Origin: Candidatus Woesearchaeota archaeon
GTDB taxonomy: Archaea > Nanobdellota > Nanobdellia > Woesearchaeales > CG1-02-33-12
DNA: 34,925 nt
Reading direction: 5' to 3'
Assembly: GCA_018399355.1 (NCBI GenBank)
Contig: JAGYOA010000004.1
Coordinates: 1 to 34,925 of the forward strand
Shown: positions 8,815 to 17,664 of the stretch, piece by piece
Position numbering within the stretch: position 1 is the first letter of the stretch
How the letters are laid out: every line of letters begins with the position of its first letter
Position numbers and translations under genes: made by a program
Notes under the pieces: generated by a model
What the model was told of the DNA's origin: nothing
Database searches by the model: none
Seen by the model: only the letters and a program-made list of their open reading frames with translations

Positions 8815-9296
8815 CTTAACCTTGATATTATCTTTTTTATTTTATGTTCATTTAAATTGCCATAAACTTGATCATTTATCATCATTGCAGGAGATTTGTC
8901 GCAGCAGCCAAGACATGAGACAATTTCCAATGATATCTTTTTGTCTTTTGTTGTCTGGCCTGATTTTATATTTAATAATAACTCAAGAAATTTTATCAGT
9001 GTTACTAAATTATTGAGATAGCAGGAAGGGCTGTTGCATATCCTTATTATGTGTTTTCCCTTTGGCTCTGTGTAAAGCATGTCGTAAAATGTTATTACGC
9101 CGTAAATTGTTGAGAATGGAATCTTTGTTTTTTTAGCTATTTCATGGGCTGTGTTTTTTGAGATATATCCAAATTTTTCCTGTATTTTGTACAATAAAGG
9201 CAGAAGAAGAGGTTTTCCATCAGGCCCTTTAATAACTTCATCTATAATCATGCCAATTTCATCTGAAGACATCATCCACCTCTTTTTTGCGGCCAT
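8811..9296 (-). CDS. hydC: NuoE-like thioredoxin-fold 2Fe-2S subunit of [FeFe]-hydrogenase
   Basis: FGYIS, YGVITFYDMLYTEPKGKHIIRICNSPSC...VSCLGCCDKSPAMMIND (C-x4-C ... C-x3-C 2Fe-2S ligands). Confidence 0.92.
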   Translation of the reverse strand: MAAKKRWMMSSDEIGMIIDEVIKGPDGKPLLLPLLYKIQEKFGYISKNTAHEIAKKTKIPFSTIYGVITFYDMLYTEPKGKHIIRICNSPSCYLNNLVTLIKFLELLLNIKSGQTTKDKKISLEIVSCLGCCDKSPAMMINDQVYGNLNEHKIKKIISRLR

Positions 9297-9353
9297 TGAT
9301 TGAAAGGCTGGCCAACCAAAACATAAACAATAAGAAAGAAAACAAAAGGGCCC

Positions 9354-9361
9354 TATAAATA
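9354..9361 (-). promoter_or_regulatory. Candidate TATA box of the hydCBA operon
   Basis: Minus-strand ATTTATAG about 58-65 bp upstream of the hydC ATG, in an otherwise AT-rich spacer. Confidence 0.4.
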
Positions 9362-9388
9362 ATTTATGATTTTAAAAAAAGAAAAAAA

Positions 9389-9736
9389 TTATTCTGGAGA
9401 GGAACGTGGAATATCAGATTTCTCCTCTTCAGTCATTCCTTCTATTCCTGTTTTTGCTTCCTCAAACTCTACTTTTTCAATACAACAAACTAATCCTTGA
9501 CCAAGATCTCTTTCTATTTCTGTATCTGTTAAACAATCACTCCTTTTTTCTACTGTGCCTCCTTTTCCAATGCATTGTGCTCTGGCCATTGCCTCAGATT
9601 GTGTTGTATCCTTGTCTTGTCTCCAGGTTCCAATTCCACCTGTAAATATTAATATCAAAACCACCATAACAACCAGCACAATTGCTGCAATCACAATTGC
9701 GTTCATTGGCATGCTTTGCGCTTTTTTGCTTTTCAT
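9389..9736 (-). CDS. Prepilin-like secreted protein A (paralogue of the next gene)
   Basis: MKSKKA/QSMPMNAIVIAAIVLVVMVVLILI fits a PibD-type signal followed by a pilin-like hydrophobic helix; Cys motif C..KGG...C...GLVCC. Confidence 0.75.
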   Translation of the reverse strand: MKSKKAQSMPMNAIVIAAIVLVVMVVLILIFTGGIGTWRQDKDTTQSEAMARAQCIGKGGTVEKRSDCLTDTEIERDLGQGLVCCIEKVEFEEAKTGIEGMTEEEKSDIPRSSPE

Positions 9737-9738
9737 TT

Positions 9739-10020
9739 TTATTCTCCTCCTGTAATTTCCTCAGCAGCTGTAACACAACAGACTAGATTGTCTATATTAT
9801 CATCATCAATATGATCGCAGTTACCTTCTATTATATTTCCTTCTGTACATGCACTTTGAGCAACACATTCTCCTCCTTTTGCCTCACACTTTTGGATATC
9901 TCCTACAAAATTGCCCATACTGCCTGTGTATATCAAGATAAGAACTACCATTACTACAAGAACTATGGCCGCAATCACAATTGCATTCATTGGAAGGCCT
10001 TGGCCTCTTTTTTGTTTCAT
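9739..10020 (-). CDS. Prepilin-like secreted protein B
   Basis: MKQKRG/QGLPMNAIVIAAIVLVVMVVLILI; helix essentially identical to the downstream paralogue. Confidence 0.75.
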   Translation of the reverse strand: MKQKRGQGLPMNAIVIAAIVLVVMVVLILIYTGSMGNFVGDIQKCEAKGGECVAQSACTEGNIIEGNCDHIDDDNIDNLVCCVTAAEEITGGE

Positions 10021-10091
10021 TTTTTCACCTCATGTTTAATATAATGTTTATATCTTGGTTTTAGCTATTCTAGTATTTAAAATTATCGCTA

Positions 10092-10571
10092 TTAGCTGCA
10101 TATATCAAGGGTTATAAACAATGTTCCTCTGTCAGTTGGAATAGGGTATGTTTTTGATACTCTGTCTGACCTTGGCCGGCATCTATCTATATTCTCTATT
10201 GTATCTCCTCCTACAGTATATGCCTTGAAATTATATTGCTTTTTCCATTCATCAAGAGTGTTGTTGAAAATATTCCTTGAAACCTGCTGTATTTTACTGC
10301 AGGAGTCCATTCCATCATTGCACTCTATTCTCTGGAATCCTGCGCAGTCCTGAAATAACTCTGTCATAGAACTTTTCTTGCAGTCTGTTGTTGTCTTAAG
10401 CAGAACATTTATCATATTTGATGCAAGCTCTGAATCAACATAATTTTTTTTAGGATCTGAGTCTGAATCATTTAACACAACAAACTTAACAAAAAAAAGC
10501 AAACCAACAGTTATAAGGAGAACTATTATAACCAGCCCCACTATTTCTGCCTGTGATTTTTTTCCAATCAT
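10092..10571 (-). CDS. Prepilin-like secreted protein
   Basis: MIGKKS/QAEIVGLVIIVLLITVGLLFFVKF N-terminus; extracytoplasmic C-terminus with Cys. Confidence 0.7.
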   Translation of the reverse strand: MIGKKSQAEIVGLVIIVLLITVGLLFFVKFVVLNDSDSDPKKNYVDSELASNMINVLLKTTTDCKKSSMTELFQDCAGFQRIECNDGMDSCSKIQQVSRNIFNNTLDEWKKQYNFKAYTVGGDTIENIDRCRPRSDRVSKTYPIPTDRGTLFITLDICS

Positions 10572-11075
10572 TTAATCATAAACCTCAACAGTCAATACTC
10601 CAAAACCATAAGAGTTGCTTACAGCATCGTAAAGCGAAACAGGAACTTTTATAGAAGACAAAGCCCTGCTGTTTGTTTTTGTTCTTTCATATATTGTCCA
10701 TTCTGAAACAGAAGGATATATCTTTTTGATATGTATTTTGCTGAATCCAAAGCTATCAAAATAATACTCATTTTTTATCTTTTGATTGGAAGAATCATTA
10801 AGTATGCTAGACAATGCCTCTACTTTTAAAACATCAAAGCAGTCATCAACAACTATGTTTGCAGAAGTGGAAGAAGTGCACTGAAGCTCAGGAAGAAAAG
10901 AAACTAATTGAGCTGTTTGTATTGCCTTAAGCTGAAACTGCTCCTTGCTTGCATCGCTGACAGATGTATTGGCAACTCTTGCATAAAAAATAAGTCCAAA
11001 TCCAATTAATACAAAGAATATAAGAAGCACAGCTATTGTTTCAAACATCTTAATTTGAGCTTTTTTGTTTTTCAT
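10572..11075 (-). CDS. Prepilin-like secreted protein
   Basis: Start placed at M28 of the track ORF (11075), giving MKNKKA/QIKMFETIAVLLIFFVLIGFGLIFY; the longer start would run into the upstream gene. Confidence 0.7.
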   Translation of the reverse strand: MKNKKAQIKMFETIAVLLIFFVLIGFGLIFYARVANTSVSDASKEQFQLKAIQTAQLVSFLPELQCTSSTSANIVVDDCFDVLKVEALSSILNDSSNQKIKNEYYFDSFGFSKIHIKKIYPSVSEWTIYERTKTNSRALSSIKVPVSLYDAVSNSYGFGVLTVEVYD

Positions 11076-11076
11076 T

Positions 11077-12051
11077 TTAGTATATTGTTGGGCAGGATGA
11101 TGACTGCAGATAATTATTATATTTTTCAAGACTTTCCTTGGAATCTTTAATATCACCTATATTGTTTATGTTGTAATCAACTGTAAACGGAGTGAGAGGA
11201 TAATAGGACCTACAAATTGTGTTAGAGTATTCTTCTCTTAAAATTTCAGTTCTTTTTCTATAGACCATACTTACAATATTCATTTTTTCCATTGCCTTTT
11301 CCATATTGCACTTGTAATTTTCAGCATCTTGGCTGAACATTGCACCTATGATCATTTCATTTCCAAGATAAGGCATTTTCCTCACAGGCTCAAACCTTAT
11401 TCCTGATTTTTTGTAAAATTCTATCTCATTATTAAGAGAGTCAACATGCACTGCAACAACCTCCTTATCTTTCATGTTGCCTGCAAAATCAGGCAATGAA
11501 ATATCCTCTGGATAAACATTATCAAAAAAAACAAAGCTAAGCTTGTGTCCTGTTTTCCTTAAGCTGGAAACATCATCAATAAGTTCCTTGTTTATTCCTG
11601 TTGGAAGCATTGAATAAATCTCTTTTCCCTTGTCTGAATCCATAATAACATACTTGAAATCAGGAGTGGTTATATAAAGAAAATTAGAGATATGATAGGG
11701 ATAAGCCCATGATAAAGACCAGGTAATCATTGTTCTTCCCTTGATTAAATCAGGAGCAAAAACTATTTTGTTTTTTGTTATGTCGCTTGTTATACTTCCA
11801 ACTGAGATTGAATTGCAGCTTACCTTAATCTCTGTATCTGGAATGCTTATCGGATTCACTGTATTTGCGCTTACCTCTGCACCAGACATTATAGTTTGCA
11901 TATTAGTAAGAATATTGTTTGCTATATTGGTTTCTGAATTGTCTTTAAGCTTTAAAACAACTGAACCAAAAAACAATAATATAAGAACTCCTGCTATTAA
12001 AATGAAAACCCAGTTAAACTGTACATCAATCACCCCTTTTCTTGAACTCAT
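11077..12051 (-). CDS. Prepilin-like / membrane-anchored secreted protein
   Basis: Start placed at M23 (12051), giving MSSRKG/VIDVQFNWVFILIAGVLILLFFGSVVL; avoids overlap with the upstream 1419-aa ORF. Confidence 0.65.
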   Translation of the reverse strand: MSSRKGVIDVQFNWVFILIAGVLILLFFGSVVLKLKDNSETNIANNILTNMQTIMSGAEVSANTVNPISIPDTEIKVSCNSISVGSITSDITKNKIVFAPDLIKGRTMITWSLSWAYPYHISNFLYITTPDFKYVIMDSDKGKEIYSMLPTGINKELIDDVSSLRKTGHKLSFVFFDNVYPEDISLPDFAGNMKDKEVVAVHVDSLNNEIEFYKKSGIRFEPVRKMPYLGNEMIIGAMFSQDAENYKCNMEKAMEKMNIVSMVYRKRTEILREEYSNTICRSYYPLTPFTVDYNINNIGDIKDSKESLEKYNNYLQSSSCPTIY

Positions 12052-12073
12052 TTTTAATATCTCAATTAAGAAA

Positions 12074-15000
12074 TTACTTTTTCTTTTTCTTGTATTTTTT
12101 AAGCTCTGCAGTTGCAACTACAGATAATTTTTCAAAAACATCCTTTGGTCTTTTTTCTTTCTTTGAAGCTGGTTTTTTTGTTTTCTTTGAAGATACAGTT
12201 TTAGTTGTTTTCTTTTTAGTTGTTTTCTTTTTTTCTGTTTTTTCAGGTTGTTTTAAAGTTTCTGTTTTTCCAATATCCATTCTTGAATGTATCTTGCTTC
12301 CTGCATCGCTCTTAGGAGAAGAAAAGGTGCTGAAAATCTTGTCATGTTCCTTAAACCTCTCCCTATCTTTTCTTAAATTATCCATTGCCTGTTTTCTTCT
12401 TAATTCAATTGAACTTTCATGAGGAGTTAATGAAGGAGGAGGTCTGTAAGAATTTCCTGGGTTTGGTTTTGGTTGAATTGGCTTAAAGTTTGTTGTTGTG
12501 AATGAACTTGTTGGCTTGGTTTTTTTCTTTTTGTTTTTAAAAACAAGAAGATATAATAACCCTGATACCAAAAAGATTATTCCAATTATTAAAAGGAACC
12601 ATGGCCAAAATCTTGATTCTGAAACATCTGGTTCATCATCTATTGGTTCTTCTTTTATATGTTCATCAGATGTTGGTTTTGAGGGAGTAGGAGGTGTATA
12701 TTCCTCACATCTGTTAAATTCATTGCAATATCCTGACTCACAATCGGATTTTTCATCACATTTCTTACCTATAGCACATTTTTTATCTTTAAATTCTGCG
12801 CAGTATCCCCCACAGTCAACATCTGTTTCATCTTCATCTAATTTATTGTTTGAGCATGAATCCACTCCAATGCAAATGCCATCACATTTTCCTGAAGTGC
12901 AGTCTGAATTATCCTCACATTCCTTTCCTTCTATGCATGGATCACAAGATCCTCCACAGTCAGTATCTGTTTCATCGCCGTTTTTTACACCATCAAAACA
13001 GCTTGGCTCTGCGCACATATTGCTTGAGTTGCAAAAACCGCTATGGCAGTCACTATCTTCTGAACAATTTTTTCCCAATCCACATTCAGGGCAAATTCCT
13101 CCTCCGCAGTCAGTATCTGTTTCATATCCATTCTGTATATCATCATAGCATGTTGCAGGTTTTTTCAATGAATCAACAATAACCCCATCACTTTGTCCTG
13201 GCTGGCCTACTGATCCTGCCCTATTTGATGCTTTTACAAAAAAGAAATATTTTGTTCCTTCTGTAAGGTTAAGGTCTTCTTTATTATGGTCTTGGTCAAC
13301 CCAAATAAACATATCTTCATCATGGCTTTTTGTCCAGTTAACAATAATATTTTCTGATTCATCCTGTATTTTATAAAGGAAGTAATCAACTCCTGATAAT
13401 GGCCTTTCATACAATTCCCATTTAGCTCTTATCTTGTTTGTGTAGTAAGAATATTCAGGGAAATCATCTATGTTGCTTGTATCATCAACTACTGGTATGT
13501 TTACAGGCGCTGTATCAACAATAAATTGCGCTACTTCATTTGCGCTATTTCCGCCACTATGGCACTCTACATGATAAGTATGTGTGCCATCATTAAGATT
13601 ACTTATGGTTGTCTTATGCTCATATCCTCCTGAACCTAATCTTTCTTCTATATTGGAGGAAGTATTGCCGTAGAAACATTCTGAGTCCTTGTTTGTTTTT
13701 ACTTCTAAATAAACATAAGACTCATTGTTGTATTTTTTTGTGATTATTTCAATTTCAATTTCTGCATCAAGATCAACATTAACTGTTATTTCTTTTGTAT
13801 CAGATACAATCTCTGCCCTGTTCATGCATGCTACATAGTAAGAATATGAATTCTTTTCTTCGCTGTCTATGGTAATTGTTGCCTGATGGGCATCTTTGAA
13901 TATATTTTTATCAAAATCAGGAAATTTATTTTCCATCAGCTCATAATCCTGTTCTGTTGTATCATACCTACATATTGTTTTGTCATCAGTTCCAACAACT
14001 AGTACAGTTTCAAGAGGATATTCAATTATTTTTGGCGCATAATAAGTGTGTATAACTGGTTTTGAAGAATCCACTGAAAGCTCAAAATTATATGTGTTTC
14101 CGTCCGCATCCCAATAACCATCATAACATTTAACATAAAGTTTAGTTGTTTTTCCTTCAATTAATTCATAATCTGTTTTTTTGTGCTCTTCTCCTCCTGT
14201 AATTTCAAAATCAATCATATGCTTGTAGTTTAATATTCTATCATAATATTTGCATTCTGCATCATGGTCTGTTAACAGAACTATATCAAATGGGCTTTTG
14301 TCTGAAACGCCGTAACTAGGCTCAGCAAGTTCTATGTAAGGTCTGCACTCTCCCCCTAAATCAACAACAACCTCTCCTATTTGTTCATCTTTTTCCTTGT
14401 TAAAGCAGAGTATGTCTCTTGTGCACGCAGGGTCATCTTTGGTTATTTGAACAGAATCATCATAATCATTGCAGTCTAATCCCAGGCAATAACCATCTTC
14501 ATCATTATCTATTGCCTCTCCTTTTTCATTAACCTCGCAGCCCAAAGGAGTCCACTCTTCTTCATCAATAGGATTCAACACTTCATCTCCATCCTGATCA
14601 GGGTCAAATTCATCAGGATTTCCATCTCCATCATAATCGCTCATGCAAACCCCTTCCCAACAGGCATATCCTTCCCCACAGTCTGAATCTTCCTCACAAT
14701 CTGAATCAGGGCAAGTGCATTCATCTGTGCATCTTCCAGGGCAGGCATCATCATCTGTTCCGTCACATTCCTCAAGCCCTTCTCTTATATTATTCTGACA
14801 TTCAGAAGGAATTTCCCTGCATGTTAGGTCTCCAAGGCATTCATAACCTTCAGGGCATGGACATGCTACACAATCATAAGACAATTCACCATCACGGCAG
14901 AATTGGGATGTTGTCTCATTACATTCTCCATCCTTTGTTCCGTCTTCGCAATCTCTAGGTTCAGTTTGAAATTCGCAATGGCTTACATCAAGCCATTCTG

Positions 15001-16282
15001 ATTCATAGGCATCGTAATTTGATTGTCCTTCTGGATATTGAGGATAAAGGCGAAACATTATTTTTCCTGTAAGGTGTTCAACACATTCGCTTTCAGTTAA
15101 ATAATAAAAGGCAACAAAAAAAGAATTCCCTTCAACAGATGTTTCAGATAGAGTAACATCTACATCACATGAGCCGTCTTCTCCTCCTGTGCCATCCTCA
15201 TCATAAAATAAATCAATTTCATATGAAATAGCCTCTTCATATTCTCCCCAAGTGAGAAGTACATAATCGCAGCTTTCTAAGGTTGCCTTGAAATCTGCGG
15301 CTGTAACTGCAATTTCCTCGCATGATAAGGTTGTAGGATTATAAATTTTTCCAGGGGGGCAGTAAGCGCAGCATTTATTATTCCCTTCAAATGTTGTTCC
15401 TCCATTTTCTATTTTGCACCATTCGTCTGATGGTTCTCCAATGGAATATGATTTCCAAATAACATCATTACCTAAATCATAATTTGAGCAGTTTGTACTG
15501 CATGAAGAAAATCCAGTTTCAATATAACTTGATAATGAACTCATATCAAGGTTGAAGGGAAGACCTGAATTATTTTCGCATGAATCACATACGGGAGCCC
15601 CCACACATTTTTGCGCTTTTGAGCAGTAATATGTTTTTGGTGGGCAGTATATGCAACAATGTGTTCCCTGACCTGAACATAGAGTGCACCAATCACTTGT
15701 TCCTAAATTATATTCAACTAGATTAGGAGCATCTGGACACCCATATGCACATGTGGCAAATCCTTCTCCTACTGAAGATTCATCATAATCAACTAAAGAT
15801 ATAGCGCCAGAACCACATCCTCCTTGTTCCATAGTGCATGGAGTAACGCATGGAACAGAACAGCAGTTAGGACAACCATCAGGAGGATTAACCCAACAGT
15901 CTGGACAAACATCATTTCCCGTGCATTTATAACCTTCATATGGTGAATCACCACAACTTTTTGGAACGCACCAGCTATCACAAGTTTCATCTACAATATT
16001 TCCTTCATCATCATAAACATTTTTACAATTACATGTGCCTGAACGTTTCATATTATCTGGGCAAGAACTAAAACATGCTGCATCTAAAGGAGGATCATAT
16101 GGCGCAGGGTTTGATGCTTCGCAGAAACCTTCACAAGTTTCATCTGGTGGTGTGAGTTCCTCCTCAGGAGTAGAAGGAGAGTTATTAAAAAGTAACCATA
16201 ATATCCCCCCAATACCTAAAACTACTACAGCAGTTAAAGGATCAAATCCTTTTTTGTTTTTTCTGATCTTTCTAAGATACAT
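12074..16282 (-). CDS. Giant Cys-rich surface protein, prepilin-like N-terminus, C-terminal TM and Lys-rich cytoplasmic tail
   Basis: Probable start MYLRKIRKNKKG/FDPLTAVVVLGIGGILWLLF (track start 16333). Many Cys, acidic Ca-binding-like segments, three DETDxDCGG repeats, TM RFWPWFLLIIGIIFLVSGLLYLLVF, tail EKKKTTKKKTTKTVSSKKTKKPASKKEKRPK...KKYKKKKK. Confidence 0.85.
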   Translation of the reverse strand: MYLRKIRKNKKGFDPLTAVVVLGIGGILWLLFNNSPSTPEEELTPPDETCEGFCEASNPAPYDPPLDAACFSSCPDNMKRSGTCNCKNVYDDEGNIVDETCDSWCVPKSCGDSPYEGYKCTGNDVCPDCWVNPPDGCPNCCSVPCVTPCTMEQGGCGSGAISLVDYDESSVGEGFATCAYGCPDAPNLVEYNLGTSDWCTLCSGQGTHCCIYCPPKTYYCSKAQKCVGAPVCDSCENNSGLPFNLDMSSLSSYIETGFSSCSTNCSNYDLGNDVIWKSYSIGEPSDEWCKIENGGTTFEGNNKCCAYCPPGKIYNPTTLSCEEIAVTAADFKATLESCDYVLLTWGEYEEAISYEIDLFYDEDGTGGEDGSCDVDVTLSETSVEGNSFFVAFYYLTESECVEHLTGKIMFRLYPQYPEGQSNYDAYESEWLDVSHCEFQTEPRDCEDGTKDGECNETTSQFCRDGELSYDCVACPCPEGYECLGDLTCREIPSECQNNIREGLEECDGTDDDACPGRCTDECTCPDSDCEEDSDCGEGYACWEGVCMSDYDGDGNPDEFDPDQDGDEVLNPIDEEEWTPLGCEVNEKGEAIDNDEDGYCLGLDCNDYDDSVQITKDDPACTRDILCFNKEKDEQIGEVVVDLGGECRPYIELAEPSYGVSDKSPFDIVLLTDHDAECKYYDRILNYKHMIDFEITGGEEHKKTDYELIEGKTTKLYVKCYDGYWDADGNTYNFELSVDSSKPVIHTYYAPKIIEYPLETVLVVGTDDKTICRYDTTEQDYELMENKFPDFDKNIFKDAHQATITIDSEEKNSYSYYVACMNRAEIVSDTKEITVNVDLDAEIEIEIITKKYNNESYVYLEVKTNKDSECFYGNTSSNIEERLGSGGYEHKTTISNLNDGTHTYHVECHSGGNSANEVAQFIVDTAPVNIPVVDDTSNIDDFPEYSYYTNKIRAKWELYERPLSGVDYFLYKIQDESENIIVNWTKSHDEDMFIWVDQDHNKEDLNLTEGTKYFFFVKASNRAGSVGQPGQSDGVIVDSLKKPATCYDDIQNGYETDTDCGGGICPECGLGKNCSEDSDCHSGFCNSSNMCAEPSCFDGVKNGDETDTDCGGSCDPCIEGKECEDNSDCTSGKCDGICIGVDSCSNNKLDEDETDVDCGGYCAEFKDKKCAIGKKCDEKSDCESGYCNEFNRCEEYTPPTPSKPTSDEHIKEEPIDDEPDVSESRFWPWFLLIIGIIFLVSGLLYLLVFKNKKKKTKPTSSFTTTNFKPIQPKPNPGNSYRPPPSLTPHESSIELRRKQAMDNLRKDRERFKEHDKIFSTFSSPKSDAGSKIHSRMDIGKTETLKQPEKTEKKKTTKKKTTKTVSSKKTKKPASKKEKRPKDVFEKLSVVATAELKKYKKKKK
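12703..13150 (-). repeat. Three tandem Cys-rich repeats (about 50 aa each) within the giant protein
   Basis: CYDDIQNGYETDTDCGGGICPECGLGKNCSEDSDCHSGFC / CFDGVKNGDETDTDCGGSCDPCIEGKECEDNSDCTSGKC / CSNNKLDEDETDVDCGGYC...CAIGKKCDEKSDCESGYC. Confidence 0.85.
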
Positions 16283-16372
16283 TAATATTCCTCTTTTTCG
16301 TTTTCTTTTTATGTTATTATGGTTTTTATACAAATCTCTATATAAATCTTTTTGTTTTTATATCTGTTTATT

Positions 16373-17620
16373 TTAAATAATTGAAAATGCCTCTCCACTC
16401 ACATACACATTGAATGTTTGGCAATCTCTGTTGTTTGTATTGGTTTTTTCATGCGCGCAAACATTTAATTCAACAAATTTTTTTTCAAAATCTGGGTCTC
16501 TGACTATGTAAGGCAATTCAGGCGAATATGTAAATATTATCTCATCCTCATCAGGGTCATCTGCAATAGGATTTATGTGCTCTTTGGTTATCCTTGCTCC
16601 TGTTATAGCTTCTAAACCAGAAAATATAATGGTTGGTAAGTAAATGAAACGCAGCGCAGGGGGTCTGTTCTCCCGGGCAAACCTGAATTCATAAGGCTCT
16701 GTGTAAAGCAGTGAATTATTATCATAAACAATGATTATATCTTCATCTTCATAAACATTTTTTTCTCTGGATACTCTCATCCCTTCCTTAAGTTTAGGTG
16801 AATCTGGGTTAGTTATGTTAAACAATATGTCTGTTATATCCTTGTTTATTGTAAATTCTGTTAAATCATAAATTTTTCTTAATCTTATTTCAGGGTTTGA
16901 ATAAAAATAACTGACATTTGTTTCCATTCCTATTGATTTCTTTTCTATTAAGAGAGGATATTCAAGGATGGAAAAAACTTCATCTTCTGTAATTATAAAA
17001 GATATATTTATTTTTCCTTCATTTATATAAAATCCCTGATTTTCAAATATACTGAAGTTAATATTTTTCTCAAGATAATTAAGGATATAATGTTCCATTT
17101 GCGCCCTGATTGAAATTGCTGAACTGTTTAAATCAGGCAGGTTACTTTTACCAAAAAAACCTGAAAACCTTGGATTTCTGCCAAGAGTGGTTTCTGCAAG
17201 ATAGGGATAAAATTTCCATGGGTAAAGGGGAGTATCTGGGAAATAATAATTTTTTATTATTTCATTTTCTTTTTCTATGCAGTATGAAACATTATGCCTG
17301 TCTTCATAAGTGGGAGTAGATGTATCATAAGTTATAAATTTTGAAGGATCAGGAATAGGCCCACCCTGGCTTTCATAGATATAACCTCCCTGTCTTCCAA
17401 TTAAGTAAAGGCCTTTTTTGGTTGCATCATCAAGCTGTGTTGTTATATAATTTGTTACTGGAAGTGCTTCTTTTGGGATTTTCTGTGCTTTTATTATTCC
17501 TTCCTGGCTTATTTGTTTGTATGATGAGCCTTTAAAATAAAAGTAAATAATTGCTGATGCAAGTAGAATAATACCTAGAATTATGTAAACTGTTACCTGT
17601 CCCCTCTTTTTTTTAAGCAT
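16373..17620 (-). CDS. Prepilin-like secreted protein, 415 aa
   Basis: MLKKKRG/QVTVYIILGIILLASAIIYFYF N-terminus followed by a large extracytoplasmic domain; first gene of the same-strand cluster. Confidence 0.75.
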   Translation of the reverse strand: MLKKKRGQVTVYIILGIILLASAIIYFYFKGSSYKQISQEGIIKAQKIPKEALPVTNYITTQLDDATKKGLYLIGRQGGYIYESQGGPIPDPSKFITYDTSTPTYEDRHNVSYCIEKENEIIKNYYFPDTPLYPWKFYPYLAETTLGRNPRFSGFFGKSNLPDLNSSAISIRAQMEHYILNYLEKNINFSIFENQGFYINEGKINISFIITEDEVFSILEYPLLIEKKSIGMETNVSYFYSNPEIRLRKIYDLTEFTINKDITDILFNITNPDSPKLKEGMRVSREKNVYEDEDIIIVYDNNSLLYTEPYEFRFARENRPPALRFIYLPTIIFSGLEAITGARITKEHINPIADDPDEDEIIFTYSPELPYIVRDPDFEKKFVELNVCAHEKTNTNNRDCQTFNVYVSGEAFSII

Positions 17621-17664
17621 CTTTATAAACCAAATAAATATTTATATTAAAACCTTTCGATAAG

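Noticed and set aside
7820-9016. Plus-strand ORFs (73, 78 and 156 aa) across hydB/hydC
   Set aside because: Antisense to conserved coding sequence spanning two genes; no independent support.
12498-13182. Long plus-strand ORFs (216 and 110 aa) antisense to the Cys-repeat region
   Set aside because: Ser/His-rich low-complexity translations mirror the repeats of the strong minus-strand gene; no start context or family signature.
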